Origin: Brachynemurus nebulosus
Lineage: Eukaryota > Arthropoda > Insecta > Neuroptera > Myrmeleontidae
DNA: 64,000 nt
Assembly: GCA_035578155.1 (NCBI GenBank)
Contig: JAPWDM010000008.1
Coordinates: 26,436,598 to 26,500,597 of the forward strand
Reading direction: 5' to 3'
Position numbers and translations under genes: made by a program. Positions within the stretch are counted from its first letter, which is position 1, and the number at the start of each line of letters is the position of its first letter. Below, one piece after another: positions 11,700 to 22,801 of this stretch. The notes beneath the pieces are model-generated. The model did not search any database and was not told the DNA's origin. It was given only the letters and a program-made list of their open reading frames with translations.

Positions 11700-12065
11700 T
11701 TACCGTGTTTTACAAAAATTACAAATATCAATATCTTTCTGAGAACATTCTTGATGTGCTCACATTGAACACTGAGAACACTTGAACTATAGTTCCCAAT
11801 TGGTGTCTTGAGAAAATAAACGATGGCAAAATATACAAGGTGCATCTTCATCGTCCGAATAGTCACCATGAGGCAACTCGAAATCACTTTTATTATCTAA
11901 GGGTGGAACATTTTCGTCATCTGGTTCTGAGCTTGTTCTCTTCGTTGGTTTAGGTCGCTCAGAACTTTTGCTTTCAGATTTTTTTAATTTTTGTATAATA
12001 TTATCCCACGACCCATTGTACACCAAAATAAACGCATAACACCTCGTTTCAAGCAACAATAACAA
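11700..12065 (-). pseudogene. C-terminal PHD-finger tail of a pogo-like transposase, broken by two stops
   Basis: The minus-strand frame starts with an acidic, Ser/Lys-rich linker and then shows the spacing of a C4-H-C3 PHD finger: CIFC, then CSQC, then HQEC, then CNFC, ending at a stop at 11700. Two in-frame stops (TAG and TGA) fall where PHD-type fingers usually carry tryptophan, and each is one base away from TGG. A chromatin- or DNA-binding tail of this kind is known in some pogo/Tigger-related insect transposases; assignment to that group rests on the finger plus the TA-flanked element around it. No DDE catalytic region remains upstream. It is a dead gene. Confidence 0.6.
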
Positions 12066-12069
12066 TATA

Positions 12070-12262
12070 AGGAGTGGTGTGACAAACCCGTCCGTGAATA
12101 TACTACGGTACTTTTACGGGATGGTTTGGCACATTACCATTCCACGGAGCCCAATACCTTGCATAATGCCGGTATAGATGAATTTTACCCAGTACCTACT
12201 GTTCGACTAAGGTAGTGAGCACTAGGTTGGCGTGAAGTCTATGATAATAATAATAATAATAA
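12070..12262 (+). repeat. Retroposon-like fragment with (TAA)n tail
   Basis: A block of higher GC content ('cccgtccgtgaatata' to 'ggttggcgtgaagtctatg') ends in seven TAA-type repeats at 12242-12262. The block interrupts the transposase remnant of the surrounding element. A sharp 3' junction onto a trinucleotide tail is typical of LINE- or SINE-type insertion, but I do not recognise the family. Confidence 0.45.
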
Positions 12263-12865
12263 CATTTAAAAAAAAGATGGGTCTGAATATGGGCTAGCTC
12301 ATTTTTAGACCACATGTGGTAGCCCATATTCAGACCAACAGTTACCAGAACTTCCGAGGACAAAATATAAACGTTAATGTCGCACAATATTTCAATATAT
12401 CACAAAATCACTTTTATTAGACATTCATTAATTATTTTGCAAAAGTATATAATACTGGAAAACATTTTCTTGGTAGAAAAAAATTATAAGTCACCGACCT
12501 GTTAAATATTTCGATAGTAAAATGTTGATGTTACAAGATACTTCTTAAAACTAAATGAGCATGCGTCAATAAAAATGGCTGATTTACTCATATTTGCTTG
12601 TTGGGTTAATAAGAATGAATTGTATTAGTTTCTCACTAAATAACAATCATGGTATCAAGGTGAATTTGCTGCTAGCCCATAATTGGACCATAGCCCATAT
12701 TTACACCTTTTCCTCTACTAATAATTAAGTTTTATTTTTAATTGTAAATGATTTATTTTAAAATATTCTGAAAAAATTTTGACAAAATGAAGCGTTATTG
12801 TTAATTTCCTTAGAAACACCATCTGCTAAATTTCCTATGTGTAGTCTTCGACTGAACGCACTGTA

Positions 12866-13196
12866 TGTAAACCTACATAGATATATAATGCTAAAAATAA
12901 ACAATCCACGTAGATTCATTCATTATCTAAAAAAAAATTTGAAAAAAAGAAACATTAATTGTTAAACTGTTTGACAAACAACAAAGAAATAATTGCATCG
13001 TTGGTTTTTTGCAACTTTAACACTCTTTCAACTGGAATAAATTTCTTTCTTTTTTTTATTTTAGCATTAGCGAAAAATTAGTTTTTATATCGGTATATTA
13101 GATATAAAAAATACAGGTGCAGGGCTTTCCACTATTTTTGAACCAGCAACTACACATGATTATTAAAAGCGTTTTTTTTTTTCTGTTCGTTAGATC
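12866..13196. other. AT-rich stretch, nothing recognised
   Basis: No supported gene or repeat. Confidence 0.45.
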
Positions 13197-13290
13197 AGCG
13201 TTTCCTAAACTGTGTTCCGCGAAATACTGGTGTCCGGCAAGCAGTCAAAAAGTGTGCTACGTTAGTATTCCATAAAAATTTTCGAATTTT
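13197..13290 (+). mobile_element. Solo hAT-type end
   Basis: The sequence CAGCGTTTCCTAAACTGTG followed by 'ttccgcgaaatactgg' resembles the conserved start of hAT elements that begin CAGTGTTTCCCAAA. I could not find a matching inverted end downstream, so only a terminal fragment is supported. Confidence 0.4.
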
Positions 13291-13652
13291 AAAAGTGTTT
13301 TGCGAAGAAAAAATTCATAAGCACTTGAATGAAATGTGAATTGAACAAAAATTATTAGGACTGAATTTTCTTAGACAACTTCCTTGGTATAGTATAAAAA
13401 GAAAGGTTGATGGCATATTTTACTTCCATCAAGATGTTGTTAGTCAATAATTATGTTAATGTTATGTTAAACGGGTATTCTAGAAATTAAAAAAGAACGA
13501 AGGAATGATTAATAAATCTAACCACAAACAATTTCTGCAAATTAAAAACCATAGCTCACTCTTATTATGTATTCATTCTATAGGAATAATAAAACCAAAA
13601 TATTCGAAGATTGTCAAAAATTTTTAAGTAATTTCAAATAGTAAATGGTGCC
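13291..13652. other. AT-rich stretch, nothing recognised
   Basis: Possibly the body of the hAT fragment to its left; no coding capacity seen. Confidence 0.35.
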
Positions 13653-13661
13653 GTTAATAAC

Positions 13662-13925
13662 CAGAGGCGGTGCAAGATTAAAATTAGAGGTGGGCAAGAT
13701 GATTTTACGAGCAAAAAAACGCTTTAATCACTTTTGGCAGGCCCCTTTTCTTTTTAAAAATTAAAAATTTCTCCCTAAAACTTAAGTGGTGTGTAAAAAA
13801 AAACCTCCTAAACTTCAATCAAGTTCTACCAGTTTTCTTACACATGCCAGACCTCGCCGGGAGGCCCCCAAGGGCGCGAGGTTATAGGCGGTCGCCCACC
13901 TCGCCTACCCTTGGCACCGCCTTTG
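13662..13925. mobile_element. hAT-type MITE, 264 bp, TSD TTAATAAC
   Basis: An exact 8-bp direct repeat TTAATAAC stands at 13654-13661 and 13926-13933. Inside it are inverted ends CAGAGGCGGTGC and GGCACCGCCTTTG. The 8-bp duplication and the CA-rich start are diagnostic of hAT transposition. At 264 bp it has no room for a transposase and would have moved in trans. The GC-rich right end (about 13855-13920) can form several short stems. Confidence 0.85.
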
Positions 13926-13933
13926 TTAATAAC

Positions 13934-14484
13934 TACTGAAAGAAAAACAGAGGGCGCGCGCGCGTTTACATTCAGTAATTCTTTTTTCTAGTGAGTGTAA
14001 ATAGACTGAAATAGAAAAACGATCTTATTTTTGGGTAAAAAAGGAAAGACGATTTTCTTATAGCATATAAATATTTTTCATTTTGGCAATACTATTTGCT
14101 ATTTGCTGACAGTAGCTTGATTCCAATGCCTTTATTTTATCTTTATCAGCTTCACCTGACCTTCCAGAACATGTGCACCTTCAACATCGAAATTTCCGAA
14201 ACGAAATTTAGCAAACTATTTTTGACAGTGGCATTCTGTCAATACCTCTTCCCCATACATATCCAATAATATCTTTCTTGTTTCAATAACATTTTTATAT
14301 TTTCAGTAATAAAAAAGTAAAGTATACCAAAACTACTGCTTTCGATTCCCCATATTTAACAGGACACCAAACAAAAGCTATTGCACGAAATTGAACAAAC
14401 TTTTTCGCAAACGAACCTTACTATATATTATCAAATCTCATCGAGTGCATTGTGAAACATTATTTAACGTACGGGTATTCGTAT
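13934..14484. other. AT-rich stretch, nothing recognised
   Basis: Contains a short (GC)n-like run 'gggcgcgcgcgcg' near 13953 but no supported gene. Confidence 0.45.
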
Positions 14485-14488
14485 TTAA

Positions 14489-15392
14489 GGGGAGGTTTAT
14501 TCGAGAGTCCTTAAAAATTATGTATTTTTCTAGAATTTTTTTCTCAAGAACGGAAGTAAATATCAATTTCAAATTTTGTGCACATATTTATTAAGTATTA
14601 AATTACACAAAAAAAAAAAAATTTTTCAAAGAAAAATATAAAAAAGTGTCCATTTTATAGATAGTGCAGTGTGACGATCCGAAAATCCAATCCCTTGTTG
14701 GTGGACATCCTAGCGCCGGTAATAAGCCACCGAAATCCAAAAACAAAAAAGATTTATAAAATATATGAAGAGTACCGGCACCTCTACCTATAATATCAAT
14801 AAATTTCTGAAAGAAAAAAAAATGGCGGATGTTTGAACTTTTGATTACGATTTTTGTCTTATTTTTCGCTCTTTAAAGTAAATTTAAAAATAAAAAAAAT
14901 ATTGAAAGTGTGTCGAACTTAGGTAGAGGTGCCGAAGAATTGAATTATCTTTAAAATAAAAAATTAAAAAAAGGGATTCATCGAATAGTTTTTGAGTTAT
15001 CGTGTCCACCAGTTCCAAAAATGTAGTTCCGATATATTATAAAATATATATGTATAAAGAAACGTATTTTCAAAATTTTATATTTAATACTCATTATTGC
15101 GTCAAATACGTTTTTTGAATTTTTTTTTATAGAAAGCTGGATTCGGTTAATGTGCAAGAATGTTTTTTTTAAAATTATTTTCAGTAAAATCACTTTGGGA
15201 ACATATTCTACACATAATTTGCTATCAATTTCGGCAAAAAAAAATCGATTTTTTTTTTATCAAATCTCAAGTAAACTTTCTCTTAAATTACTTTCAGCAA
15301 AATCACTTTGGGAACATATTCTACACATAATTAGCTATCAATTTCTGCAAAAAAAATCGATTTTTTTTAACGACTATCAAGTAAACCTCCCC
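14489..15392. mobile_element. TTAA-flanked element A, 904 bp
   Basis: TTAA at 14485-14488 and 15393-15396 flank inverted ends beginning GGGGAGGTTTA. Inside there is a direct duplication: the phrase 'aaatcactttgggaacata' and what follows occurs at about 15186 and again at about 15300. No transposase is present. TTAA targets are the mark of piggyBac transposition. Confidence 0.7.
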
Positions 15393-15396
15393 TTAA

Positions 15397-16111
15397 GGGG
15401 AGATTCGCTAAAAAAAAAAGAAATCGATCTTTTTCTTCATAATTCTGTTCCTTAAGGTAGGTATTAGAAATAATCTAAAATTTTATTTAAAATAATGAAA
15501 AATCAAAATTTTATGGGCATTTTAGTGCACGCACTTTACTATAATTCAATTTAAATAAAAAACTTTAAATGCTTTTTTCTCGAAAGTATGTTTTTTGACA
15601 TGGTTCCTCATGTATCTCAAAAAGTATTTGAAATCGACATAAATCAAGGTGCATATTATTCCTTGATACCGTCATTTTGGCAGGAACGAGGATCTTTTGA
15701 TTCCATAAAAAATTTCAAAATGGCGTCTGTTTATAGTCGAGAAAAAGTGGTGATTTTTAAAAATTATTTTCAAAATACGATTTTTCGCTGGTTTTTTTTA
15801 TTTTTTTTTCTTAGATCTTAGTTAGTGCCATAACTGCAAATTTATATTTTCAGAAAATTCTTAATTTTTTTATTTTGGTTCACTGGAGGTTACAGAACCC
15901 GGGGAACCATCAAGGTGTAAAAATCTCGCAGTGTCGATTTCAGAACCATTTATACTCGTCATTTTGGAATTTAAAAAAAAAAATTTTGTAATCTCAAGAC
16001 ATGTAGAAACAATACTGTATATACTGTATAGTTTTTTAATAAAATATTTATTTGTTTAAAAAAAAAATAATAAAAAAGGTCGATTTTTGATGTTTTTTGG
16101 TGAATCTTCCC
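15397..16111. mobile_element. TTAA-flanked element B, 715 bp, abutting element A
   Basis: It begins immediately after the TTAA that ends element A (15393-15396) and ends before TTAA at 16112-16115. The ends are GGGGAGATTCGC and the complement of GGGAAGATTCAC. The first bases are shared with element A, so the two belong to one family, but the interiors differ. No coding capacity is recognisable. Confidence 0.7.
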
Positions 16112-16284
16112 TTAAACACACGTCAAATATTCAGTATGCTCATTTAATATTAAACACTCATTTTATTTATTAAATCAAATCAAATCAAAATTCAAATGAA
16201 GACTGAAAAATGATATAAATATTGCTACTCGCATCTGAAAGAGAATATGTATACGATTGAATAGTCATCGAATTAGACTGGCTC

Positions 16285-16415
16285 GTGAACATTGGCTCGC
16301 TGGTCTAAGGATATGACGCTTGGCTAGTTACCAAGAAACCCGGCTTCAAGTCCCGGCCAATCCAGTTTTATAATTTTTCAATTTTCATTTGAAACCTTGC
16401 TATATTAGCTGTCAA
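16285..16415 (+). repeat. tRNA-derived SINE, third copy
   Basis: The head 'ggctcgctggtctaagg' with 'tatgacgc' resembles the 5' half of a tRNA-Pro with its A box. The anticodon stem CTTGG/CCAAG is perfect, and the B box is 'ggcttcaagtccc'. The 3' side does not close the acceptor stem, and the downstream tail resembles that of the copies at 3866 and 4182. I therefore call it a SINE, not a tRNA gene. Confidence 0.6.
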
Positions 16416-17147
16416 AATATATAATTACAATGCGGCTTCTGTATGAGGTTGGCTGTGGCAAAATACAATTAAATCCTCTATTCACAAAAAAAACGAAATT
16501 ACGTATACTTTCCGAACGACCTAGTATATTTCAGGAATAAAATTTTGTTCGTCATAAATTCGGAATAAAATCTATAAATAGAAACTGATAGTAAGGTTCA
16601 CTGTTCGTGTAAGTACAACTTGCACCTGACAACTAGTTTAAAAAAAAATGTTTTAACGGATCTTTATACAAGAGCGGCACATGCTTCTCATTTCATTATT
16701 CATATGCTTTGTTTACGACATAAATAAATCTATACGTGTATTCCTATGTAATAGACACTGATAATAGTGTCAGTTTTGCAATAGTCCATCTGCTATGGAC
16801 TAGAACAGAAAATTATGTTTATTATAATTTTTTGCATATGTTATTACTTATATATTAGGAACTATAAAAATCATAATTCTATTTAATTAATCCGTCAGGT
16901 GCACATATGGCTACATTTATAGTATACGCGCTTCTACGTTTAAATGTGTGCGCAAAAACGATAGAATACACAAAGAGACTTTCTGTAAAACCAGACACAT
17001 TGGAAAAGATATTTGCTTCATAAAAAAAGTGGAAAATATTAGAATTGAGGCGTGTCTGATTCTCCAATTGTCTAAACAACATTTAATTTGGTGGTGCCCA
17101 CTTTTAAAGGGTCGCAAAGTTTCATAATTTCACAAATTATTTTTTTA
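16416..17147. other. AT-rich stretch, nothing recognised
   Basis: Open frames at 16879-17117 on the minus strand overlap each other and lack recognisable domains. Confidence 0.45.
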
Positions 17148-17519
17148 TTAAAGGGCATAGCCGGGTAAGATAGGGAAAACGGCCCTTGACACAAAATTGA
17201 TTGTTTTTATAGGAATTAATACTTCTTAGCCCCAGATACATTCCTGCCAAATTTCAACCCTCTGAGGCTAATAGTTTATGTATACACAAACAGACAAAAA
17301 TTTTAAAAAAAAATTTTTTTTCACGAAATTACTGAGCCGATTTATTTGAGTTTAATATATATTGTGTACCCACCTTAAACAAAGTAATAAAAAAAAAAAT
17401 TAACGTTATATCCCTTTATTATACTAATTTTTTTAAATTTTTAAATTTAAGTAAATTTTTTTTTTGCCACTTACGTGTTAGCGACACCCACCATTTTTTG
17501 TTCAATAATATGTCTCTTA

Positions 17520-19166
17520 CAAGTAAAGGTCCCGAGGCCGGACCTATCGATTTCGATGAAACTTAAATATATTGTAGAACACTAAAAACTAAGGGACACG
17601 TATTTTTTTTTATCTGCGGAAAAACGGTTTGAAGGGGTGAAATCGCCCTTCAAAAATTGGGGTAAAAATTTAATTTTTCAAATATCTCGAAAACAGTTAG
17701 AGATAGAGCAAAAGTTTAAATTGGCGATATTGCTCTTTTTTAAAGAGCTATCTATTGATATGCAATTTGTTCATATTACATCAACAGGGGTGGTTGGGGG
17801 TTAAAATTTGGGGGTTAATTTTGCAAAAAGGGGGTGAAAAATAAACAATATAAAAATTTTGTTTACAGATTTGAAATCTACGTCAAAAAATCTAATTGAC
17901 CTATTTTTGCTCAATGTCCTAATATTAAGTCTAGGGGTAGTTAACTAGAGGGTGACTATGTCGAATAGTCGTACAATTTGGGTATTTCAAGAAGTTCTTC
18001 TTCGTGGAAAATAGCTTAAGACAATTAGAATAACGTAGAAATGAAATTCTGGAATTCAAAATTGAGTTTGAGCAACATTGGAGAGGGGGTGAGTCACCCT
18101 CTTAAATTACATACTAGTTTATATAAACTAATTTTTGCTATTAACACACTGATAGTGGGTAAAATAATGTCACAATAAGTGGTTCTGAAGTTGGACTAAA
18201 ATGAAATTCTCGAATTCAAAATTGATTTTAAGCAACATTGGAGAGGGGGTGAGTCACCCTCTTGAATTACATACTAGTTTACATACACTAATTTTTGCAA
18301 TTAACACACTAACAGGGGGTAATAATGTCACAATAGATGGTTCTGAAGTTAGACTATCGTATGTAAGGTTTTTATTAGGTTTCGTTATTTTAGGTTAGGT
18401 TATGTAATTTTCGGTATCGATAATTTTCGATAAGGAAAACTATAATATCCATTAAAAAACAAACCTAATAAAGACCTTACATATGATAGTCCAACTTCAG
18501 AACCACTTATTGTGACATTATTTTACCCACTATCAGTGTGTTAAATTAAAAAAATTAGTGTATATAAACTAGTATGTAATTTAAGAGGGTGACTCACCCC
18601 CTCTCCAATGTTACTCAAACTCAATTTTAAATTCGAGAATTTCATTTCTACGTTATTTTAATTGTCCTAAGCTATTTTCCATGAAGAAGAACTTCTGGAA
18701 ATACCCAAATAGTACGATTATTCGACATAGTCACCCTCTAGTTAACTACCCCTAGACTTAATATTAAGATATTGAGCAAAAACAGGTCAATTAGATTTTT
18801 TGACGTAGATTTCAAATCTGTAAACAAAATTTTTCTATTGTTTATTTTTCACCCCCTTTTTGTAAAATTAACCCCCAAATTTTAACCCCCAACCACCCCT
18901 GTTGATGTAATTTGAACAAATTGCATATCAATAGATAGCTCTTTAAAAAAGAGTAATATCGCCAATTTAAACTTTTGCTCTATCTCTTACTGTTTTCGAG
19001 ATATTTGAAAAATTAAATTTTTACCCCAATTTTTGGAGGGCGATTTCACCCCTTCAAACCGTTTTTCCGCAGATAAAAAAAAATACGTGTCCCTTAGTTT
19101 TTAGTGTTCTACAACATATTTAAGTTTCATCAAAATCGATAGGTCCGGCCTCGGGACCTTTACTTG
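17520..19166. mobile_element. Nested long hairpin, 1647 bp, TSD TTA
   Basis: The block begins CAAGTAAAGGTCCCGAGGCC and ends with the complement of that sequence. Direct repeats TTA (17517-17519, 19167-19169) flank it, and the uninterrupted sequence can be read on the opposite arm of the outer hairpin. Both arms are long and nearly complementary, about 0.65 kb on either side. The left half also holds a tandem duplication (18035-18355). A TTA target duplication is typical of PIF/Harbinger elements; that assignment is an inference. A half copy lies at 300-978. Confidence 0.75.
18035..18360 (+). repeat. Tandem duplication of about 160 bp
   Basis: Two adjacent copies each contain 'caacattggagagggggtga', then 'cttacatactag'-like and 'aatgtcacaat' words and 'ggttctgaagtt'. 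They begin near 18041 and 18200. The opposite hairpin arm has only one copy, so the duplication arose after the hairpin formed. Confidence 0.75.
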
Positions 19167-19310
19167 TTAGTACTCTATAACATATATTTTTAGGGAAAAA
19201 TTTTATTTGGTAGAACATAGTAATATTTCAATACAAATGCATGTCATGTTCGGTGCTACATATATGACTTATGTATAAAAAGGACCATAAAGTAAAGCAT
19301 CTGCCTGATT

Positions 19311-19841
19311 TCTAAAACACAGTAGAACTCTGAGGAGTGCAATAAAATGTTCTCTTCCCCCCTGAGTTGCAGTTCTTGGAGTTCCTGTGACGGAAAAAAA
19401 AATTATATTTTGACTTGTTATAAAAAATATGTTTCTGCTTGTTAAAAAATAATTTTCAAGGTTAATTTTACCATGAATCTGAATATTTGAATGAAATCAA
19501 TAAAATTATCTCAGCATACTTACTAATTAAAATTACATCTAACTCAACAAAAATTATAAGTTTTAGAAACTTTATTTAAATAAAGATAATAATAATAACA
19601 ATAATACGTCTTAAATGTTATACTGTTTTAATAATAATAAACATTAACTTAATAGATTGGAACAAAAAACTTCAACAATGTATAGTAATAACAACAGTCC
19701 GGCTAAAACTTGTAGTTATAAAAATATGTAGGTAAATTACATGTAGGTACATATAACTAACTTGAACAGACCCTCTCACTTGATGTTTTTATTACACTTC
19801 TTAAGGAGGTGCAGAAAAATTTTTTCTGTAATAAATTTACA
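19311..19841. other. Loop region of outer hairpin, nothing recognised
   Basis: Includes 'ctcttcccccctgagttgc' near 19351. No gene is seen. Confidence 0.4.
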
Positions 19842-20129
19842 TACTGAAAAATATTTAAAGTTCGATTACTTTGTCTATTTCACGAATTAAAAGTTATTTT
19901 TACTGAACGCGTTTTCAACCTTTCGGTCATCCTCAGAATAGAAAGATGAAAATAATTAATGGGAATTTATAGGTAAGAACCTATCCGTACCTTTCTTACC
20001 TATAAATTCCCATTAATTATTTTCATCTTTCTACTCTGAGGATGACCGAAAGGTTGAAAACGCGTTCAGTAAAAATAACTTTTAATTCGTGAAATAGACA
20101 AAGTAATCGAACTTTAAATATTTTTCAAT
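19842..20129. mobile_element. Near-perfect hairpin with two hammerhead-like motifs
   Basis: Arms 19842-19979 and 19993-20129 are almost perfectly complementary around a 13-nt loop. Each arm, read outward from the loop, carries 'ctgaggatgaccgaaagg' followed by 'ttgaaaacgcgttcagt' (plus strand 20036-20070; minus strand 19902-19936). This resembles the core of a hammerhead ribozyme: CUGA..GA, a short stem II closed by GAAA, then GAAA, then a short stem and a UH cleavage site, with ACU/AGU able to form stem I. The core departs from the consensus CUGAUGA by extra bases. Such motifs are known in terminal repeats of Penelope-like elements. Confidence 0.55.
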
Positions 20130-20519
20130 ATTTAAAATGGAATTTCACAAAGTAAATCTCTCAACAGCGAATTATTTAAATTTACATACGTTCATAACAA
20201 CGACAAACAAGCTTAGACAAACGTCTTCTTTTGTTAACACGATGACGGGTCATGGGGAATTATAACGAAATGACCAACTGGTATACTATTTTGACAGCTA
20301 ATAAACTTTGTATGAAATTGTTGACGTCGTAATACGTGGTGTATGAGCTAATAATGTTTCACTTGACGTCTTACAAAGAAAACAACTCTAACAAAAGAGA
20401 AATCAATATCCATTTTGTTTTATTAATAAAAAAAGACAAACGGCAGAAAATGCTGGACTTGAGTAAATTTAAACTAGTTTATTGTAGTTATGAACGTATG
20501 TAATTGTATTATTTTAGAA
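20130..20519. other. Loop region of outer hairpin, nothing recognised
   Basis: No supported gene. Confidence 0.4.
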
Positions 20520-21064
20520 ATAGGGTAGATATTTTACTTTATAGCCCTTCTTATACATAAGTAATATATGTAGTACCTAACATGGTATGCATTTGTATTG
20601 AAATATTACTATGTTCTACCAACTAAAATTTTTCCATAAAAATATATGTTATAGAGTACTAAGAGACATATTATTGAACAAAAAATGGTGGGTGTCGCTA
20701 ACGCGTAAGTGCCAAAAAAAATTTACTTAAAATTAAAAATTTAAAAAAATTAGTATAATAAAGGGATATAACGTTAATTTTTTTTTATTACTTTGTCTAA
20801 GATGGGTACACAATATATATTAAACTCAAATAAATCGGATCAGTAATTTTGTAAAAAAAAAATTTTTTTTGAAAATTTTTGTCTGATTGTGTATTTGAAA
20901 ACTATTAGCCTCAGAGGGTTGAAATTTGGCAGGAATGTATCTGGGGGTAAGAAGTATTATTTCCTATAAGAACAATCAATTTTGCGTCAAGGGTCGTTTT
21001 CCCTATCTTACCCGGTTATGCCCTTTGGAAAATGAAGTAAATGTACAATTTTCAGAATACTATT

Positions 21065-21195
<131 letters not shown>

Positions 21196-21518
21196 AAAAT
21201 TTTGTTTGAAATCCTTCAGTTCAGCCATCCATGAGTGTTAATAATTAATCCCTGAAAAATTTTTTATTGGTGAAAAGATCGAAAAATTTACAAGAGTCTA
21301 TATATCGAGACTATAGAATATTGAAAAATTTCATTTTAAGAAACTGCTGGATTGTAGAGATACAAAATAAAATAAATTTTAAAATTTTAATATGCTGTAA
21401 AATAATTTTGCTTCAGAATCGTCTACCAAGCTAGCAGAGCCATTGTAATTACTATTGATGAAATTTTTTTTTTAAATAATTAAATTAACACATAAATCCT
21501 TATTCTGTGAAAATCTAT

Positions 21519-21523
<5 letters not shown>

Positions 21524-21597
<74 letters not shown>
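21524..21597. repeat. (TA)n microsatellite
   Basis: Pure TA tract of about 74 bp, ended sharply by 'ttcctgaacc'. Confidence 0.95.
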
Positions 21598-21599
<2 letters not shown>

Positions 21600-22799
21600 C
21601 TGAACCGATTTCAGTTCCGTACCTGTCCGTATACTGTAGACGGATGTTACGAAGACGAGAAAGCTATGTGTCGTACCACCTGACAGTTCCCTGGCAATAC
21701 TATTTTAAGTACATTATATCTGTTAAGGAAACATTTTGACGCAACTCTCCTAATATGATACCTCCGTTCATGATAATTATATATAAGTTTATTACTGAAA
21801 GATAATATAATTATTTAAAATATTATTTCTTGATAATTACATAGATACCTATGTATAATTACGACTTCATAAAAATATATAGATTTTCCATCTAAGTGGG
21901 CGTTTTGTTGTGGTCCGCTAACTGACGAGAAATATTCACTAGAAACTATTTTGAACTTTAAAAATTAATTTTTAAGAAATTATGCATTGTGATGATCGGT
22001 TTTTGGCAATAATTTTTTGTGTTAAATAAGTAGTTAAACAATTACTAGACATATTTTCAGCTAAGATGAGAATATACATCAATTTTTGCCCTCATCTGGA
22101 AAATTAAAAATTGTATAATCTGTAGTAATCTCTAATAAACCAAAAATTAGTTCTCAAAGGGTATTTTGGTTTCTCTAATGCATTTTTAACGTATAGTTAA
22201 TCTGACTATAAAAATATAAGGAATGTCTTCGGTCAGTGTAGGGGATTTTCTCTGTAACTCACTGTAAATTCGAATCTTTGTACATATCTATGCACCTATA
22301 AATTCTGTTACATATGTATTTACATACAACTCAGCAGAATATGGTAAATAACAGAATTTCTACCAATTACGCGTTTTAACATTTTTTTCAATATTTAATA
22401 GATATCTATCCTTTTTTTATACCAGCAATCACGTATTTAAATTTAATAAAAGAGAATGTCACGGCCATTATTCTAAGAAGTTAAAGAATATGATCATCAT
22501 TTGTTTAATTATAGAGAAATCAACCAATGAGTGAGTATAAATTTCATGCAATAATAAGTAGCATTTTTTTTTATTTAATGTGAACTTCGTAATTTCCCAC
22601 AAATAGATTTCTTTCATAAACAGCGGTTCTAAATAGTTTAACGTATATCTATAGGTACCTGTATAATATGTTTAAGCAAATTTATAAACTAATTAAGTCA
22701 GTTAGTTGCATGGTACAGTTTCTGAAATAATATTTTAATAAAACTTTGCATGTTATATATTATAGAGTATGAATATTAAGTTGATATGTACACTGTATA
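21598..22799. other. AT-rich stretch, nothing recognised
   Basis: No gene, RNA or clear repeat could be supported. A short GC-richer patch lies at about 21600-21700. Confidence 0.45.
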
Positions 22800-22801
22800 T
22801 A

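Larger units (their letters stand above)
11408..12715. mobile_element. Pogo-like TIR element nested in 11059-12863
   Basis: TA dinucleotides (11406-11407, 12716-12717) flank inverted ends GAGGAAAAGGTG. The phrase 'atatgggcta' recurs near both ends, several times in each orientation (for example 11423, 11623, 12284, 12322 and 12695), as subterminal repeats. On the minus strand it carries the remnant of a C-terminal PHD-type finger (11700-12065). The catalytic domain has been lost, so this is a deleted copy. It has received a further (TAA)-tailed insertion at about 12070-12262. Confidence 0.7.
11059..12863. mobile_element. TA-flanked TIR element (outer), CAGTGCGTTCA ends
   Basis: TA dinucleotides at 11057-11058 and 12864-12865 flank inverted ends: CAGTGCGTTCATTTCAAGAT on the left and the complement of CAGTGCGTTCAGTCGAAGAC on the right. 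The inverted similarity continues inward through an 'acacata-ggaaa-ttt' stretch. Removing the nested element at 11408-12715 leaves about 0.5 kb, a typical MITE size. TA target and CAGT start point to the Tc1/mariner/pogo group. Confidence 0.7.
17152..21024. mobile_element. Outer long hairpin element holding two further hairpins
   Basis: Inverted ends AGGGCATAGCCGGGTAAGAT (left) and the complement of AGGGCATAACCGGGTAAGAT (right) are followed by long complementary arms. 17152-17519 pairs with about 20670-21024, and 19170-19310 pairs with about 20520-20668. TTAA stands at 17148-17151; the right flank is TTGG, which could be a decayed TTAA. The left arm is interrupted by the hairpin at 17520-19166, and the loop region contains the hairpin at 19842-20129. 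No transposase is seen. Confidence 0.7.

Noticed and set aside
16285..16365. Functional tRNA gene
   Set aside because: Anticodon arm and B box are present but the acceptor stem does not close and a SINE-like tail follows, shared with two other copies.
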